The translations under genes and the position numbers were made by a program. Under the pieces are notes generated by a model. The model ran no database searches. It had not been told where the DNA came from and saw only the letters and a program-made list of their open reading frames with translations. Below, piece after piece: positions 7,614-16,159 of a DNA stretch of 41,360 bases (positions are counted from its first letter, which is position 1; every line of letters begins with the position of its first letter). Source of the DNA: CAYPUG01 sp964413905 (GTDB lineage Bacteria > Chloroflexota > Anaerolineae > JAADDB01); NCBI GenBank assembly GCA_964413905.1, contig CAYPUG010000007.1, positions 1 through 41,360 of the forward strand, in the 5' to 3' direction.

Positions 7614-9206
7614 CTACCCGTGGACGCGTTTCTCGTACCCGCGCCAGTAGGGTTCGCGCAGTTCCCGCTTGAGAATCTTGCCCGTGCCGCCTTTAGGCAG
7701 TTCGCTGCGGAATTCGATGCGCTTGGGCACCTTGTAGTGGGCAATGCGGTCGCGCAGGAACTGGATGAGTTCTTCCTCGGTCGCGGACATACCGGGCTTG
7801 AGTACGACCAGGGCCAGCGGCACTTCACCCCACTTCTCGTCGGGCACGCCGATGACCGCGCACTCGTACACCGCGGGGTGCGCGTACAGCGCGTTCTCCA
7901 CCTCCACGGAGGAGATGTTCTCGCCGCCGGAGATGATGATGTCCTTCTTGCGGTCCACGATGAGGACGTACCCTTCCTCGTCCACCACGGCCATGTCCCC
8001 GGTGTGGAACCAACCGTCCTTGATGGCCGCCGCGGTCGCGTCCGGATCTTTAAGGTACCCTTCCATGACCACGTTGCTGCGGACGATGATCTCACCAATA
8101 TCCTGGTTGTTCCAGGCCACATCCTTGCCCTCGTTGTCCACCACCCGCAGGCGCACGCCGACGGTGGGGATGCCGGTGCGGGCCTCGTAGTACCGGCGGG
8201 TCTCCACATCCGTGTCTAAGTAATCCTTGACGTAGGCCAGGGTCAGGATGGGGCTGGTTTCGGTCAGACCGTAACCGCTGAACGCTCGTACACCGAACAG
8301 ATCTTCTAGTTTGGCGAGGAGGGCGGCCGGTGCGGGCGCGCCGCCGATGATGATCTCCTTCAGGTGGCTGAGGTCGTATTTCTGCACATCGGGGTGATTG
8401 ACCATCGCGTTGAACACAGTGGGCACGCCGAACAAGCGGGTGACCTTCTCATCCTGGGCCAATTGCAGGATCAGCGTGGGGTCCACTTTGCGCAGCATCA
8501 CGTGCTTGCCCCCCACCGCGGTGAGGAACTGGGGCGTGCCCCAGCCGTTGACGTGGAAGAGGGGCACAATGTGGAGCAGGGTATCTGTGTCCCGCAGGCT
8601 CAGCGCGGCGATGGCGTTCAGCGCGTGCAGGTACAGGGTGCGATGGGTCAATGTGACGCCCTTGGGCGGTCCGGTGGTGCCGGAGGTGTAGAAGAGTTCG
8701 CAGACCGAGTTCTCATCGATCGCGTCCAGGTCCACGTCGTAGTCGGGGGACGCCTCGCTTAACAACGCCTCGAACTCGTGGGCCCAGTCCGGCCATTCGC
8801 CATTGGGCTCAATGATGATGTAGTGTTGGACTCCGGGCACCTGGTCGCGCAATTTCTCCACCAGGGGCAGGAACATGCTGTGGAAGACGAGAACTTTGGT
8901 GCCCGCGTGGTTGAGAATGTACGCGATCTCCCCGGGGGCCAGACGGATGTTGATGGGATTGAGAATGGCGCCGATTTGGGGTACCGCGTAATAGGCTTCT
9001 AATAGATGGTGGGTGTTCAGGTTCACATAGGAGACCACATCTCCGGGACGGACGCCGAGCAGTTTCAGCGCGTTGGCCTGGCGGTTAATGCGCTCGTCGA
9101 ACTCCAGGTACGTGAACCGCTTGGGGACATCCACGACCCCGACTTTCTTGCCGTAATACTTTACTGCTCGCTCACGAAACTCCAGTGGCGTTAGGGGTAC
9201 GAACAT
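7614..9206 (-). CDS. AMP-dependent acyl-CoA synthetase (fatty-acid--CoA ligase family)
   Basis: A 530-residue adenylate-forming enzyme. The core motifs are present in order: phosphate loop YTSGTTGPPKGV (173-184), VPLFHVNGW, GYGLTETSP (adenine/substrate), GWFHTGDMAVVDEEGY with the ATP-ribose Asp, RKKDIIISGGENISSVEVE (hinge), and the C-terminal catalytic Lys510 in PKGGTGKIL. The reaction activates a carboxylic acid to an acyl-AMP and then to acyl-CoA. Sequence character suggests a medium- or long-chain fatty acid ligase rather than acetyl-CoA synthetase; the exact substrate is not readable. A good AGGAGG site precedes the ATG and a promoter is predicted at 9285-9313. It probably shares a transcript with the HD-domain gene. 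Confidence 0.9.
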   Translation of the reverse strand: MFVPLTPLEFRERAVKYYGKKVGVVDVPKRFTYLEFDERINRQANALKLLGVRPGDVVSYVNLNTHHLLEAYYAVPQIGAILNPINIRLAPGEIAYILNHAGTKVLVFHSMFLPLVEKLRDQVPGVQHYIIIEPNGEWPDWAHEFEALLSEASPDYDVDLDAIDENSVCELFYTSGTTGPPKGVTLTHRTLYLHALNAIAALSLRDTDTLLHIVPLFHVNGWGTPQFLTAVGGKHVMLRKVDPTLILQLAQDEKVTRLFGVPTVFNAMVNHPDVQKYDLSHLKEIIIGGAPAPAALLAKLEDLFGVRAFSGYGLTETSPILTLAYVKDYLDTDVETRRYYEARTGIPTVGVRLRVVDNEGKDVAWNNQDIGEIIVRSNVVMEGYLKDPDATAAAIKDGWFHTGDMAVVDEEGYVLIVDRKKDIIISGGENISSVEVENALYAHPAVYECAVIGVPDEKWGEVPLALVVLKPGMSATEEELIQFLRDRIAHYKVPKRIEFRSELPKGGTGKILKRELREPYWRGYEKRVHG

Positions 9207-9284
9207 GGTTGCACCTCCTTGTGCGTGTGCCGTATGGGGGATGAAAGGTTTGTTGCACTGTGGAAAACACGCTCATGCGTCGTC

Positions 9285-9313
9285 ATTGTAACCCGAGATT
9301 CGGCGAAAAGCAA
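9285..9313 (-). promoter_or_regulatory. Predicted sigma-70 promoter of the acyl-CoA ligase
   Basis: Minus-strand TTGCTT (9308-9313) and TACAAT (9285-9290) are 17 bases apart, about 80 bases upstream of the start codon. The family 2 element starts about 17 bases further upstream. Confidence 0.5.
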
Positions 9314-9329
9314 CTCCATGTTCCGGAGG

Positions 9330-9502
9330 GAGGGCTTTTCAATGTTCTAACACGCGAAGGCGCTGTATCGGCGGTTGAGCCATCGTAAGGCCGTCGGGTA
9401 GACGACGGTAAGGCCGTTGGGTAGACGACGGCATTGCCGTCGCCTACCCTGCCGTCGCCTACCCCCGTTTGCCCCTGAGTGTAAGATCTCTGAAAAGCCC
9501 TA
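9330..9502. mobile_element. MITE-like family 2, copy 1 (173 bp)
   Basis: The ends AGGGCTTTTCA...TAACAC and GTGTAAG...TGAAAAGCCCT form a terminal inverted repeat of about 23 bases. The element is flanked by a perfect 8-base direct repeat, TCCGGAGG, at 9322-9329 and 9503-9510, consistent with a target-site duplication. Inside, a 23-base segment containing AAGGCCGT and GGGTAGACGACG is tandemly duplicated on the left. A GCCGTCGCCTACCC segment is repeated on the right, so both hairpin arms are expanded compared with copy 2. No coding potential is credible. Confidence 0.8.
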
Positions 9503-9568
9503 TCCGGAGGCGGCGAACATCCCACGCAGTTCGTTTTACGCCAATGTACATAAACCGAAATGTTTGGT

Positions 9569-11776
9569 TCAATTAGTAGATCTTTCGGCCTGCAATTCCG
9601 TAAAGCGCTTGGCCCAATCCACCAGTTCCCGGGCCTTTTCGGGGGTATCCGCTTCCGCGAAGATGCGGAGGACCGGCTCGGTGCCGGAAAAACGCAGGAG
9701 GAGCCAGTTGTCGTTGTCCAGCAAGAACTTGACGCCGTCCAGGTGGGAGATGTGGCGCACCGGATACGGACCGATGTGATCCACCGGGTGTTCGCGCAGG
9801 CGACGGGGGACATACACCTTCATGGCCGGGGTCGCGGGCACGTTCTCCTCCACCGTGTACAGCCGGCCCGTGATCGCGTAGATGTCCTCCAGCATTTCCG
9901 AGATGTGGCGCCCCGTGCGCGCGATCATTTCCACCACCAGCACCGCGGCCAGGATACCGTCCTTCCCCAGGATGTGTCCTCGCACCGTGAGGCCGCCGCT
10001 GCTCTCCCCGCCCAGGAGCGCGTTGTGTTCCTTCATGGCCTTGGCAATGTACTTGAAGCCTACGGGCGTCTCGTAACACCTCTCCCCCAAGTGCTTGGCC
10101 AACCGATCGAGGAGGTGAGTTGTCGCCAAATTGCGCACCACCGGCCCTCGTTCGCCTCGCACCTCGTGGAGATAATAGTAGAGAAGCAAGAGCAAGTCGT
10201 TGATGTGCACATACTCCCCGCGTTCATCGACAATCGCGATGCGATCCGCGTCCCCGTCCGTGGCCATGCCCAGGTCGTAATGTCCTTCCTTGACCGTGTT
10301 GATGAGGAGGCCCAGCGCGTGCAAATCCGGCGCGGGGGACCGCCCCCCGAACAGGGGATCGTGGCGGCCGTGGAGGGTTGTCACCCGGCAGCGGGCTTCG
10401 GTGAGGATGATCTCCAAGGTCACTTGGCCCGTGCCGTACATGGGATCGATGACCACCCGCAATCCCGCGTCCCGGATGGCCTTCATGTCCACAAAGGACT
10501 CCACCGCGTCCACGTACGCGTTGGTGAAGTCCTTGTTCGCCACCATGCCCGCATCCCGGGCCACGTCCAGGTCCACGTGCACCACATCCTCGATGGAGAG
10601 CGCGTTCGCTTCTTCTTCAATGCGATTGGTCTCCTCGACCAGTAGGAGGGAGCCGTCTGTGTGAAACACTTTCAGCCCGTTCCACTCGGGCGGGTTATGA
10701 CTGGCCGTGAAGGCCAGACCATATGCCGCGCCTTCGACCTCCGTCGCGTAGGTGATAAGGGGCGTGGGCGCGTCCTCGGGTAGGAGGACCACGGGGATGT
10801 TGTTGCCCGCGAAGACCTCCGCGGCCGCGCGTGCGGCCATGTCCGAGAGGAAGCGGCGATCGTAGCCGATGAGCACGCCCTGGGATTCCTTGCCTTCCCG
10901 AATGACCTGGTTGGCCAACGCCTGGCACAGGCGGCGCACGTTGTTCATGGTGAACCCTTCGCCGATAACCGCGCGCCAGCCACCTGTGCCAAAGTGGATG
11001 CGTTCCTCCCCCAATGTGCGCGTGGGGCGAAAGTAGCGTTTCTGGAGGATGAATTCGGCCTCCTCCAGGTCCTCCGGTGTGTTGATGCCCAGCACTTCGT
11101 CCGGGTCGTAAATCCGGTACGCGTCCACCCGCTTCCCCTCCCGGGCCAGGAGGTGGACCACATCCGTAAGGGGGAGGGGCTCGTTCCGGCGAATGAGCCG
11201 AGCGAGCGCGGGGAACAGGACGGTGGCCCGGGCCGCGTACGCGCCCACGTTGACCTCCCGCCGGCCCTGCGCGTCTTTGGGCTCGGCCACCTCGATCACG
11301 TCCATAATCCGCCCCTCTGCATCTCGGATCACCCGGCCGTAGGGATAAGGTCGGTCAATGAGCGCGGTGAGAAGGGTTAAATCCGCGTGCTTCAAGCGAT
11401 GCCGATTGAGCAGCCCCTTCAGGGAGGCCGCTCGCAACAGGGGCGTATCCCCGTAGAGGATGAGGAGATCCCCCTGGAAGTGGTTCAAATGTGCCGCGAC
11501 CTGCCACACCGCGTGCCCTGTGCCCAACTGTTCCTCTTGGACAATGTAGGTATATGCATCGCCCAGATGCGATTGCAACGTGTCATCCCCCTGGCGGACA
11601 ACGATGAAGATGTCCTGGGGAGGAACTAACGCGCGCGCGTTGGCGATGACGTAATCGATGACGCGGTATTCACCCAGAGGACGCAACAAGGATGGAGCGT
11701 TTACTCGCGCAGTGGGTCCGGCCGCGAGGATGAGCACTTTTAGATCGGCGCCACCATGCCTTTCAGATGAGGACAT
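9569..11776 (-). CDS. Fused sugar nucleotidyltransferase / phosphohexomutase (GlmU-like N-terminus, GlmM/PGM-like C-terminus)
   Basis: A 735-residue two-domain protein. Residues 12-240 are a GlmU-type nucleotidyltransferase with LAAG (17-20), EQLGTGHAV (82-90), YGDTPLL (108-114) and YGRVIRD...AEPKDA. Residues 258-735 are an alpha-D-phosphohexomutase with the phosphoserine loop TASHNP (Ser359), metal loop DGDADR (507-512), sugar loop GGESSGG (589-595) and phosphate loop RFSGTEP (695-701). The mutase half looks fully active. The nucleotidyltransferase phosphate loop is degenerate: the usual GTRM...PK reads PTARVNAPS, with Ser29 where the catalytic lysine is expected. A coupled hexose-6-P to hexose-1-P to NDP-sugar route is the natural reading for a fusion, but the first half may be impaired or regulatory. 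Start chosen for GGAGG five bases upstream. Confidence 0.85.
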   Translation of the reverse strand: MSSSERHGGADLKVLILAAGPTARVNAPSLLRPLGEYRVIDYVIANARALVPPQDIFIVVRQGDDTLQSHLGDAYTYIVQEEQLGTGHAVWQVAAHLNHFQGDLLILYGDTPLLRAASLKGLLNRHRLKHADLTLLTALIDRPYPYGRVIRDAEGRIMDVIEVAEPKDAQGRREVNVGAYAARATVLFPALARLIRRNEPLPLTDVVHLLAREGKRVDAYRIYDPDEVLGINTPEDLEEAEFILQKRYFRPTRTLGEERIHFGTGGWRAVIGEGFTMNNVRRLCQALANQVIREGKESQGVLIGYDRRFLSDMAARAAAEVFAGNNIPVVLLPEDAPTPLITYATEVEGAAYGLAFTASHNPPEWNGLKVFHTDGSLLLVEETNRIEEEANALSIEDVVHVDLDVARDAGMVANKDFTNAYVDAVESFVDMKAIRDAGLRVVIDPMYGTGQVTLEIILTEARCRVTTLHGRHDPLFGGRSPAPDLHALGLLINTVKEGHYDLGMATDGDADRIAIVDERGEYVHINDLLLLLYYYLHEVRGERGPVVRNLATTHLLDRLAKHLGERCYETPVGFKYIAKAMKEHNALLGGESSGGLTVRGHILGKDGILAAVLVVEMIARTGRHISEMLEDIYAITGRLYTVEENVPATPAMKVYVPRRLREHPVDHIGPYPVRHISHLDGVKFLLDNDNWLLLRFSGTEPVLRIFAEADTPEKARELVDWAKRFTELQAERSTN

Positions 11777-11828
11777 AACAACCTCCTGGACGATGGGGTT
11801 GGCACCACAAGGGCCGTGTAACAAACAA

Positions 11829-11854
11829 GGGGGAAGCCCTCGTCGACTTCCCCC
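11829..11854 (-). terminator. Possible intrinsic terminator after citrate synthase
   Basis: An 8-bp stem (GGGGGAAG/CTTCCCCC, arms 11829-11836 and 11847-11854) is followed on the minus strand by TTGTTTGTT. The U-rich tail is interrupted, so termination may be partial. It lies between citrate synthase and the fused nucleotidyltransferase/mutase gene. Confidence 0.5.
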
Positions 11855-11864
11855 CAAAGAGCGC

Positions 11865-13019
11865 TTACGTTCGTTGTTCCATGGGCACGTAGGGCCGTGG
11901 GGCCGGGCCCACGTACAGCGCGCGCGGCCGGATCAGGCGGTTGTCCGCGTGCTGCTCAATGACGTGAGCGGTCCAGCCGGTGACACGGCTGAGCGCGAAC
12001 ATGATCGTGTCCAACTCGGGCGGGATGCCCAGGTAATACGCGACCAGCGCGCCGTAGTAGTCCACGTTCGGGTACAGGCGTCGTTCCTGGAAGTAGGGAT
12101 GGTTCGCGGCCTTCTGGGCCAAACGCTCCGCGATCTCGAACCAGTGAGGTTCGGTGGATTTTTCGGCCAGCGCCCGGGCCCGCTCTTTGAGGATGCGGGC
12201 TCGCGGGTCCATGGTCTTGTACACCCGGTGTCCGATGCCCATGATGCGCCGCTTTTCGTCCATGGCCTTCTCGAACCACGCGTCCACATTCTCGGGCCGG
12301 CCGATTTCCATGAACTGGCGCATCGCGGCTTCCATCGCGCCGCCGTGTAAGGGACCTTTCAGCGCGCCCAGCGCAGCGGTCACCGCGGAGTACATGTCGC
12401 TCAGCGTGGACGCGGTCACCCGCGCGGTGAAGGTGGACGCGTTGAACCCGTGATCCGCGTAGAGAATGAGGAAAGCGTCCATGGCCTCGGCGGCTTCGGG
12501 AGTGGGTTCCTCTCCGTTGAACATGTACAGGAAATTCGCCGCGTGATTCAAGTCCAGGCGCGGTTCAACGATCTCCTTCCCCTGACTGACCCGATACACT
12601 TTTGCCAGGAGACTGGCTATCCCTGCGGTAAGGCGCATGGCATTTTCTAACTCTGCATCCCGTGAGTTGTCCTCGGCCCAGGGATCCCAGGCGGCCAAAG
12701 CGGAAAGGAACGTGCGAATCGCGGTAATGGGTAATGTGCCCTTGGGCAGCAAAGGCAACATCCGCAACAAATTGTCGGGCAGAAATCGGTAGTTGACCAG
12801 GTGTTTGCGCAGGGTTTCGTATTCCTTACGGTTGGGGAGATCCCCGTACCAGAGGAGATAAGCGGTTTCCTCGAAGTTGCCGTTGTTCACCAGGTCCGCG
12901 ATGTCATACCCGCGATAGTAGAGACGACCTCGTTCGCCGTCCACTCGGGAAATTTCTGTCGTGGCCACATAGATGCCTTCTAATCCTCGAACGACTTGAA
13001 TGTCTTTCTGTTCACTCAT
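11865..13019 (-). CDS. gltA: Citrate synthase
   Basis: A 384-residue enzyme of the compact type II/archaeal-like citrate synthase family. The catalytic triad is seen as His225 (KGPLHGGAMEA), His264 (MGIGHRVYKTMDPRA) and Asp320 (PNVDYYGA). The oxaloacetate-binding His190 is in LYADHGFNAS. It condenses acetyl-CoA with oxaloacetate to citrate, the entry step of the TCA cycle. The compact family includes 2-methylcitrate synthases, which cannot be excluded by eye. GAGGAG precedes the ATG. A very good promoter (13101-13129) shares its -35 element with the divergent arginase promoter, and a terminator-like hairpin follows the gene. Confidence 0.92.
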   Translation of the reverse strand: MSEQKDIQVVRGLEGIYVATTEISRVDGERGRLYYRGYDIADLVNNGNFEETAYLLWYGDLPNRKEYETLRKHLVNYRFLPDNLLRMLPLLPKGTLPITAIRTFLSALAAWDPWAEDNSRDAELENAMRLTAGIASLLAKVYRVSQGKEIVEPRLDLNHAANFLYMFNGEEPTPEAAEAMDAFLILYADHGFNASTFTARVTASTLSDMYSAVTAALGALKGPLHGGAMEAAMRQFMEIGRPENVDAWFEKAMDEKRRIMGIGHRVYKTMDPRARILKERARALAEKSTEPHWFEIAERLAQKAANHPYFQERRLYPNVDYYGALVAYYLGIPPELDTIMFALSRVTGWTAHVIEQHADNRLIRPRALYVGPAPRPYVPMEQRT

Positions 13020-13100
13020 GTGTTGCTCCTCTACAGTAAGTTTACCGGGGATGGTAGGATGTCACACAGAAGCGTACTTGCACACATCCACGTGTGCGTG

Positions 13101-13129
13101 ATTATAGCGGGGACGCCTGGGTTTGCCAA
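13101..13129 (-). promoter_or_regulatory. Predicted sigma-70 promoter of citrate synthase
   Basis: Minus-strand TTGGCA (13124-13129), a 17-base spacer and consensus TATAAT (13101-13106), about 80 bases upstream of the start. Its -35 overlaps the -35 of the divergent arginase promoter by five bases. Confidence 0.65.
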
Positions 13130-13151
13130 GCCTCATCTTCCCTCATAATAT
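13123..13151 (+). promoter_or_regulatory. Predicted sigma-70 promoter of arginase, divergent from citrate synthase
   Basis: Plus-strand TTGCCA (13123-13128), a 17-base spacer and TAATAT (13146-13151), about 90 bases before the arginase start. The TTGCCAA core serves as -35 on both strands, so the two promoters probably exclude each other. Confidence 0.5.
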
Positions 13152-13241
13152 TGGCCCTACCGAAGGGGGAAAGCCCGGCAGTAGAAGCCCATGCTCGCGG
13201 CTCCGGCACACATATTCATGGACATGAGGAAGGAGCGGATG

Positions 13242-14132
13242 ATGACTACGATTCGGATCATTGGGGTACCGATGGATTTGGGACAAACACGGCGTGGGGT
13301 GGATATGGGCCCGTACGCGTTGCGCTACGCGGGGTTGGGTGAGGCTCTAACCGCGTTGGGATACACCGTCGTGGATGGCGGGAACATTCCCGTCCCCGGC
13401 CCGGAAGAACACGAAGAGGACAATCCAAAAGCCCGACACCTCCACGCGGTGGCTGCAGCGTGTGAGGAAGTGTACCGTCGGGCACGAGCCGGACGGGAGC
13501 GAGGGGAGTTCACTTTGTTCTTAGGGGGCGATCATTCTATAAGCATCGGCACGATCGCCGCGGTTTCGGAGGGACGGGATATTGGTGTGATTTGGATCGA
13601 CGCACATGGTGACTTCAATACGCCGGAAACGACGCCCAGCGGTAACATTCACGGGATGCCTGTGGCGGTGGTGACCGGGCGCGGCGCGGCGGAGTTGGTC
13701 AATGTAGGCTATCCGGGTCCGAAGGTGGCTCCGGCCCACATTGTTATGGTGGGTATGCGAGATTTGGACCCTCCCGAGCGTGAGGCTTTGCTCCACAGCG
13801 GCATCACGGTCTTCACCATGCGGGATATCGACGAGTTTGGTATGGCCGCGATTGCCCGGCGCATTGTAGCTCAAATGCACAACCTGGAGTACGTTCACGT
13901 CAGCCTGGACATGGATAGCCTCGATCCGGACATTGCCCCCGGCGTGGGAACGCCGGTTCCCGGAGGGTTAACTTATCGGGAAGCACACCTTCTTATGGAG
14001 ATCCTGGCCGAATGGGGTAAAATAGGGTCACTTGACATCGTGGAAGTGAATCCGATCTTGGACCGACACAATCAGACCGCAGAGATGGCAATGGAGTTGA
14101 CAGCCTCTCTGCTGGGCAAGCGCATTTTGTAG
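13242..14132 (+). CDS. rocF: Arginase
   Basis: A 296-residue ureohydrolase. The dimanganese ligands are visible: His98 in GGDHS, Asp120/His122/Asp124 in DAHGDFNTP, and Asp223/Asp225 in SLDMDSLDP. The DFNTPETTPSGNIHGMP stretch is arginase-like, where agmatinases usually differ. The reaction hydrolyses L-arginine to ornithine and urea; formiminoglutamase or another guanidino substrate is a less likely alternative. Two consecutive ATG codons occur at 13239 and 13242; the second has a six-base spacing from AAGGAG and is preferred. It appears to lead a transcript through an unknown protein, a phospholipase D-like protein and another unknown protein. Confidence 0.88.
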   Translation: MTTIRIIGVPMDLGQTRRGVDMGPYALRYAGLGEALTALGYTVVDGGNIPVPGPEEHEEDNPKARHLHAVAAACEEVYRRARAGRERGEFTLFLGGDHSISIGTIAAVSEGRDIGVIWIDAHGDFNTPETTPSGNIHGMPVAVVTGRGAAELVNVGYPGPKVAPAHIVMVGMRDLDPPEREALLHSGITVFTMRDIDEFGMAAIARRIVAQMHNLEYVHVSLDMDSLDPDIAPGVGTPVPGGLTYREAHLLMEILAEWGKIGSLDIVEVNPILDRHNQTAEMAMELTASLLGKRIL

Positions 14133-14149
14133 GTGGAGCGAGGACGATC

Positions 14150-14797
14150 ATGGCGCCCCAAACGGACTACCGTCAGCAACTCATTGATGCCCTCATCCGT
14201 CGGTTGTACGATCTGTCGGAGGAGAGTCTGGCTCAACTGAGCACGTACATCTCCTTCCTCAAGTGGCAGGAGGAGCAATGGCGATCTATTGTCGGTGACG
14301 CGGATCGCCCCGATTTAGAGGTGGTGTGGCAATATGACTTCATCGAGCATTTCGATGAGGCGTCCAAGGCCGGTACGCTCACCGAGCAGGGAATGGAAAT
14401 CAAGGTGGGGCCGGCCCAGTGTGGTATGGTCCAGAAGATGGCTCTCTGGCAACATCCGCCGTTAAAGGGGGAGGCGGTGGTGGAATACCAACCGACTATC
14501 CCTGCGGATGTGGAAATTTTGCAACTGCGGTTTGCCATTGGCGTCCGTGATGGAGCCATTCTGAGTGAGGATAACCCCGTAGGTTTTCGCATTCGCCTGA
14601 ACGGGCGCCGCATTTGGAGTCGGGTGAAGCACACCAACGCGTGGGAGTACTTCACCGTGGATCTGCCCACCCTGTCCGGTACCACTCCCACCATCCAATT
14701 CATCACCGACGCGTTGGGGGTTCACCATTGGAAGTGGGCGGTATGGGGCGAACCTCAACTGTTGGGATTGGTCGAGCGGGAAGACACCGAATCCTGA
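14150..14797 (+). CDS. Unknown protein, possible beta-sandwich C-terminal domain
   Basis: A 215-residue protein I do not recognise. The N-terminal 50 residues are helical and amphipathic (YRQQLIDALIRRLYDLSEES). The rest is predicted beta-rich with repeated Trp/Tyr residues and conserved-looking segments VGFRIRLNGRRIW and HHWKWAVWGEP; this resembles carbohydrate-binding jelly-roll domains in general character only. There is no signal peptide or membrane segment. GAGGA lies about eight bases before the ATG. It sits 17 bases after arginase and 21 bases before a phospholipase D-like gene, so it is probably co-transcribed with both. Confidence 0.6.
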   Translation: MAPQTDYRQQLIDALIRRLYDLSEESLAQLSTYISFLKWQEEQWRSIVGDADRPDLEVVWQYDFIEHFDEASKAGTLTEQGMEIKVGPAQCGMVQKMALWQHPPLKGEAVVEYQPTIPADVEILQLRFAIGVRDGAILSEDNPVGFRIRLNGRRIWSRVKHTNAWEYFTVDLPTLSGTTPTIQFITDALGVHHWKWAVWGEPQLLGLVEREDTES

Positions 14798-14818
14798 TGT
14801 GAACACAAGGAGCCGATA

Positions 14819-16159
14819 ATGCGACGCTACAGGTGGTTGTACATCCTTTCTCTGATCGTTGTTATCCTCGCGGCCATTGTGCTTTGGGCCCGTCCCCAGG
14901 TGAGCCATCCTCCCGGCGTGGCCAAAGATGTGACCCTGTGGATACAACCCACCGCCGGGAAGGAACCTATCCTCCAAGCCTTGGACGGTGCTCACCACGA
15001 TGTGCGCATGGTGTTCTACTCCATCACCGATCCCGATATTATCCAGAAGATTAAGGATACGGTCGCGCGTGGGGTCACCGTGCGCTTCATGCTGGAGAAC
15101 AATCCCTATGGGGGGAGTTCCACGAACATTGATGTAGGGTTGGATCTACAGAAGGCCGGGGTGCAATTGAAATGGGCTCCCCGGGCCTTTCGTTACCTGC
15201 ACGAAAAAGCTATTGTGGTGGATGGTCAGGTCGCTTACATTATGACCCACAACTTGACTACGAGTTCGTTCACGGCCAATCGTGAGTATGGCGTCCGGGT
15301 AACCGATCCGATTTTGGTGAGGGAAGTGGCCGCGGTGTTCGACGCGGATTGGAACCGGGAACCCATTGACCTCCGACGCGCGAATTTAATCTGGGCGCCG
15401 GATAACAGTCGAGAACGCTTTGCCCGGTTGTTTAACGCCGCGAAGAAGAGCATTTGGCTGGAGGAACAAAATTCCCAAGATCCTCAAATCGTGCGTTTGC
15501 TCAGCGATGCCGCCCGTCGCGGGGTGGATGTCCGTCTGATCAGTACGCCCCGTTGGCCCATCGAAAACGATTACGATGAGCCCGGTCGCGAGCAATTGCG
15601 TCAAGCCGGTGCTCAGGTCCGCTACATCCTGGATCCTTACATCCACGCCAAAGTGTTCGTGATCGACGGGCGTTTGGGATTTGTTGGATCCCAAAATTTT
15701 ACCACTAATTCCCTGGACAACAACCGGGAGTTAGGCATCCTCTTTGATGACCCCGAAGCGGTCCGGCAGATGGTGGCTCAATTTTGGGAGGATTGGGAGA
15801 AGGGCACGGTGGAACCCTTTCCCAAGACAAAGTTACCCATCCCGCCTGAAGGGTACATTGATCACACAAAGGCCAAGTTCTACCTGTTTCGGGACGATGT
15901 GCCCGTGCAGTTGACCGTGACTCACACGTACAACAGTGGACGGGTTATCTGGCTCATGGGCAACGCGGACCAGGATCGGAATTTTAAGGTGGTCATTTTC
16001 CCCAGCGCATACAGTCGGTTTCCCGGCTATCCTGATCGGTTACCCGATGAATATTACAAGGGTAAGACGATTCGGGTCCACGGGTTGATCAAGTTGTACC
16101 GGGGATGGCCGGAGATCATTGTAAACAGTCCCTCTCAGATCGAAGTGGTAGAGAAATGA
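14819..16159 (+). CDS. Membrane-anchored phospholipase D-like protein with OB-type C-terminal domain
   Basis: A 446-residue protein. Residues 5-24 are a hydrophobic signal/anchor after a short positive N-terminus, so the body is expected outside the membrane. Two HKD motifs give one complete active site: His128-Lys130-Asp135 in YLHEKAIVVDG and His276-Lys278-Asp283 in YIHAKVFVIDG, each followed by an N-x-T segment. The last 100 residues resemble a nucleic-acid-binding OB fold, ending GKTIRVHGLIKLYRGWPEII. PLD-family enzymes cleave phosphodiesters of lipids or nucleic acids; with an OB tail and small PLD core, an extracytoplasmic nuclease is plausible (inference). It overlaps the next gene by four bases (ATGA). 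Confidence 0.82.
   Translation: MRRYRWLYILSLIVVILAAIVLWARPQVSHPPGVAKDVTLWIQPTAGKEPILQALDGAHHDVRMVFYSITDPDIIQKIKDTVARGVTVRFMLENNPYGGSSTNIDVGLDLQKAGVQLKWAPRAFRYLHEKAIVVDGQVAYIMTHNLTTSSFTANREYGVRVTDPILVREVAAVFDADWNREPIDLRRANLIWAPDNSRERFARLFNAAKKSIWLEEQNSQDPQIVRLLSDAARRGVDVRLISTPRWPIENDYDEPGREQLRQAGAQVRYILDPYIHAKVFVIDGRLGFVGSQNFTTNSLDNNRELGILFDDPEAVRQMVAQFWEDWEKGTVEPFPKTKLPIPPEGYIDHTKAKFYLFRDDVPVQLTVTHTYNSGRVIWLMGNADQDRNFKVVIFPSAYSRFPGYPDRLPDEYYKGKTIRVHGLIKLYRGWPEIIVNSPSQIEVVEK

Noticed and set aside
4091..9194. Plus-strand protein genes opposite the CoA-transferase, alanine dehydrogenase, HD and ligase genes
   Set aside because: These long frames mirror strongly recognised minus-strand genes, are rich in His/Val/Gly typical of antisense shadows, and match no family.
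9283..9813. Protein gene on the minus strand over the family 2 element
   Set aside because: The open frame runs across a MITE-like element and the end of the fused mutase gene, with no ribosome site and a composition unlike a real protein.
11777..11857. Longer start for the nucleotidyltransferase-mutase
   Set aside because: The extra 27 residues are Cys/Pro-rich and unlike the family, and the GGAGG site fits the ATG at 11776.
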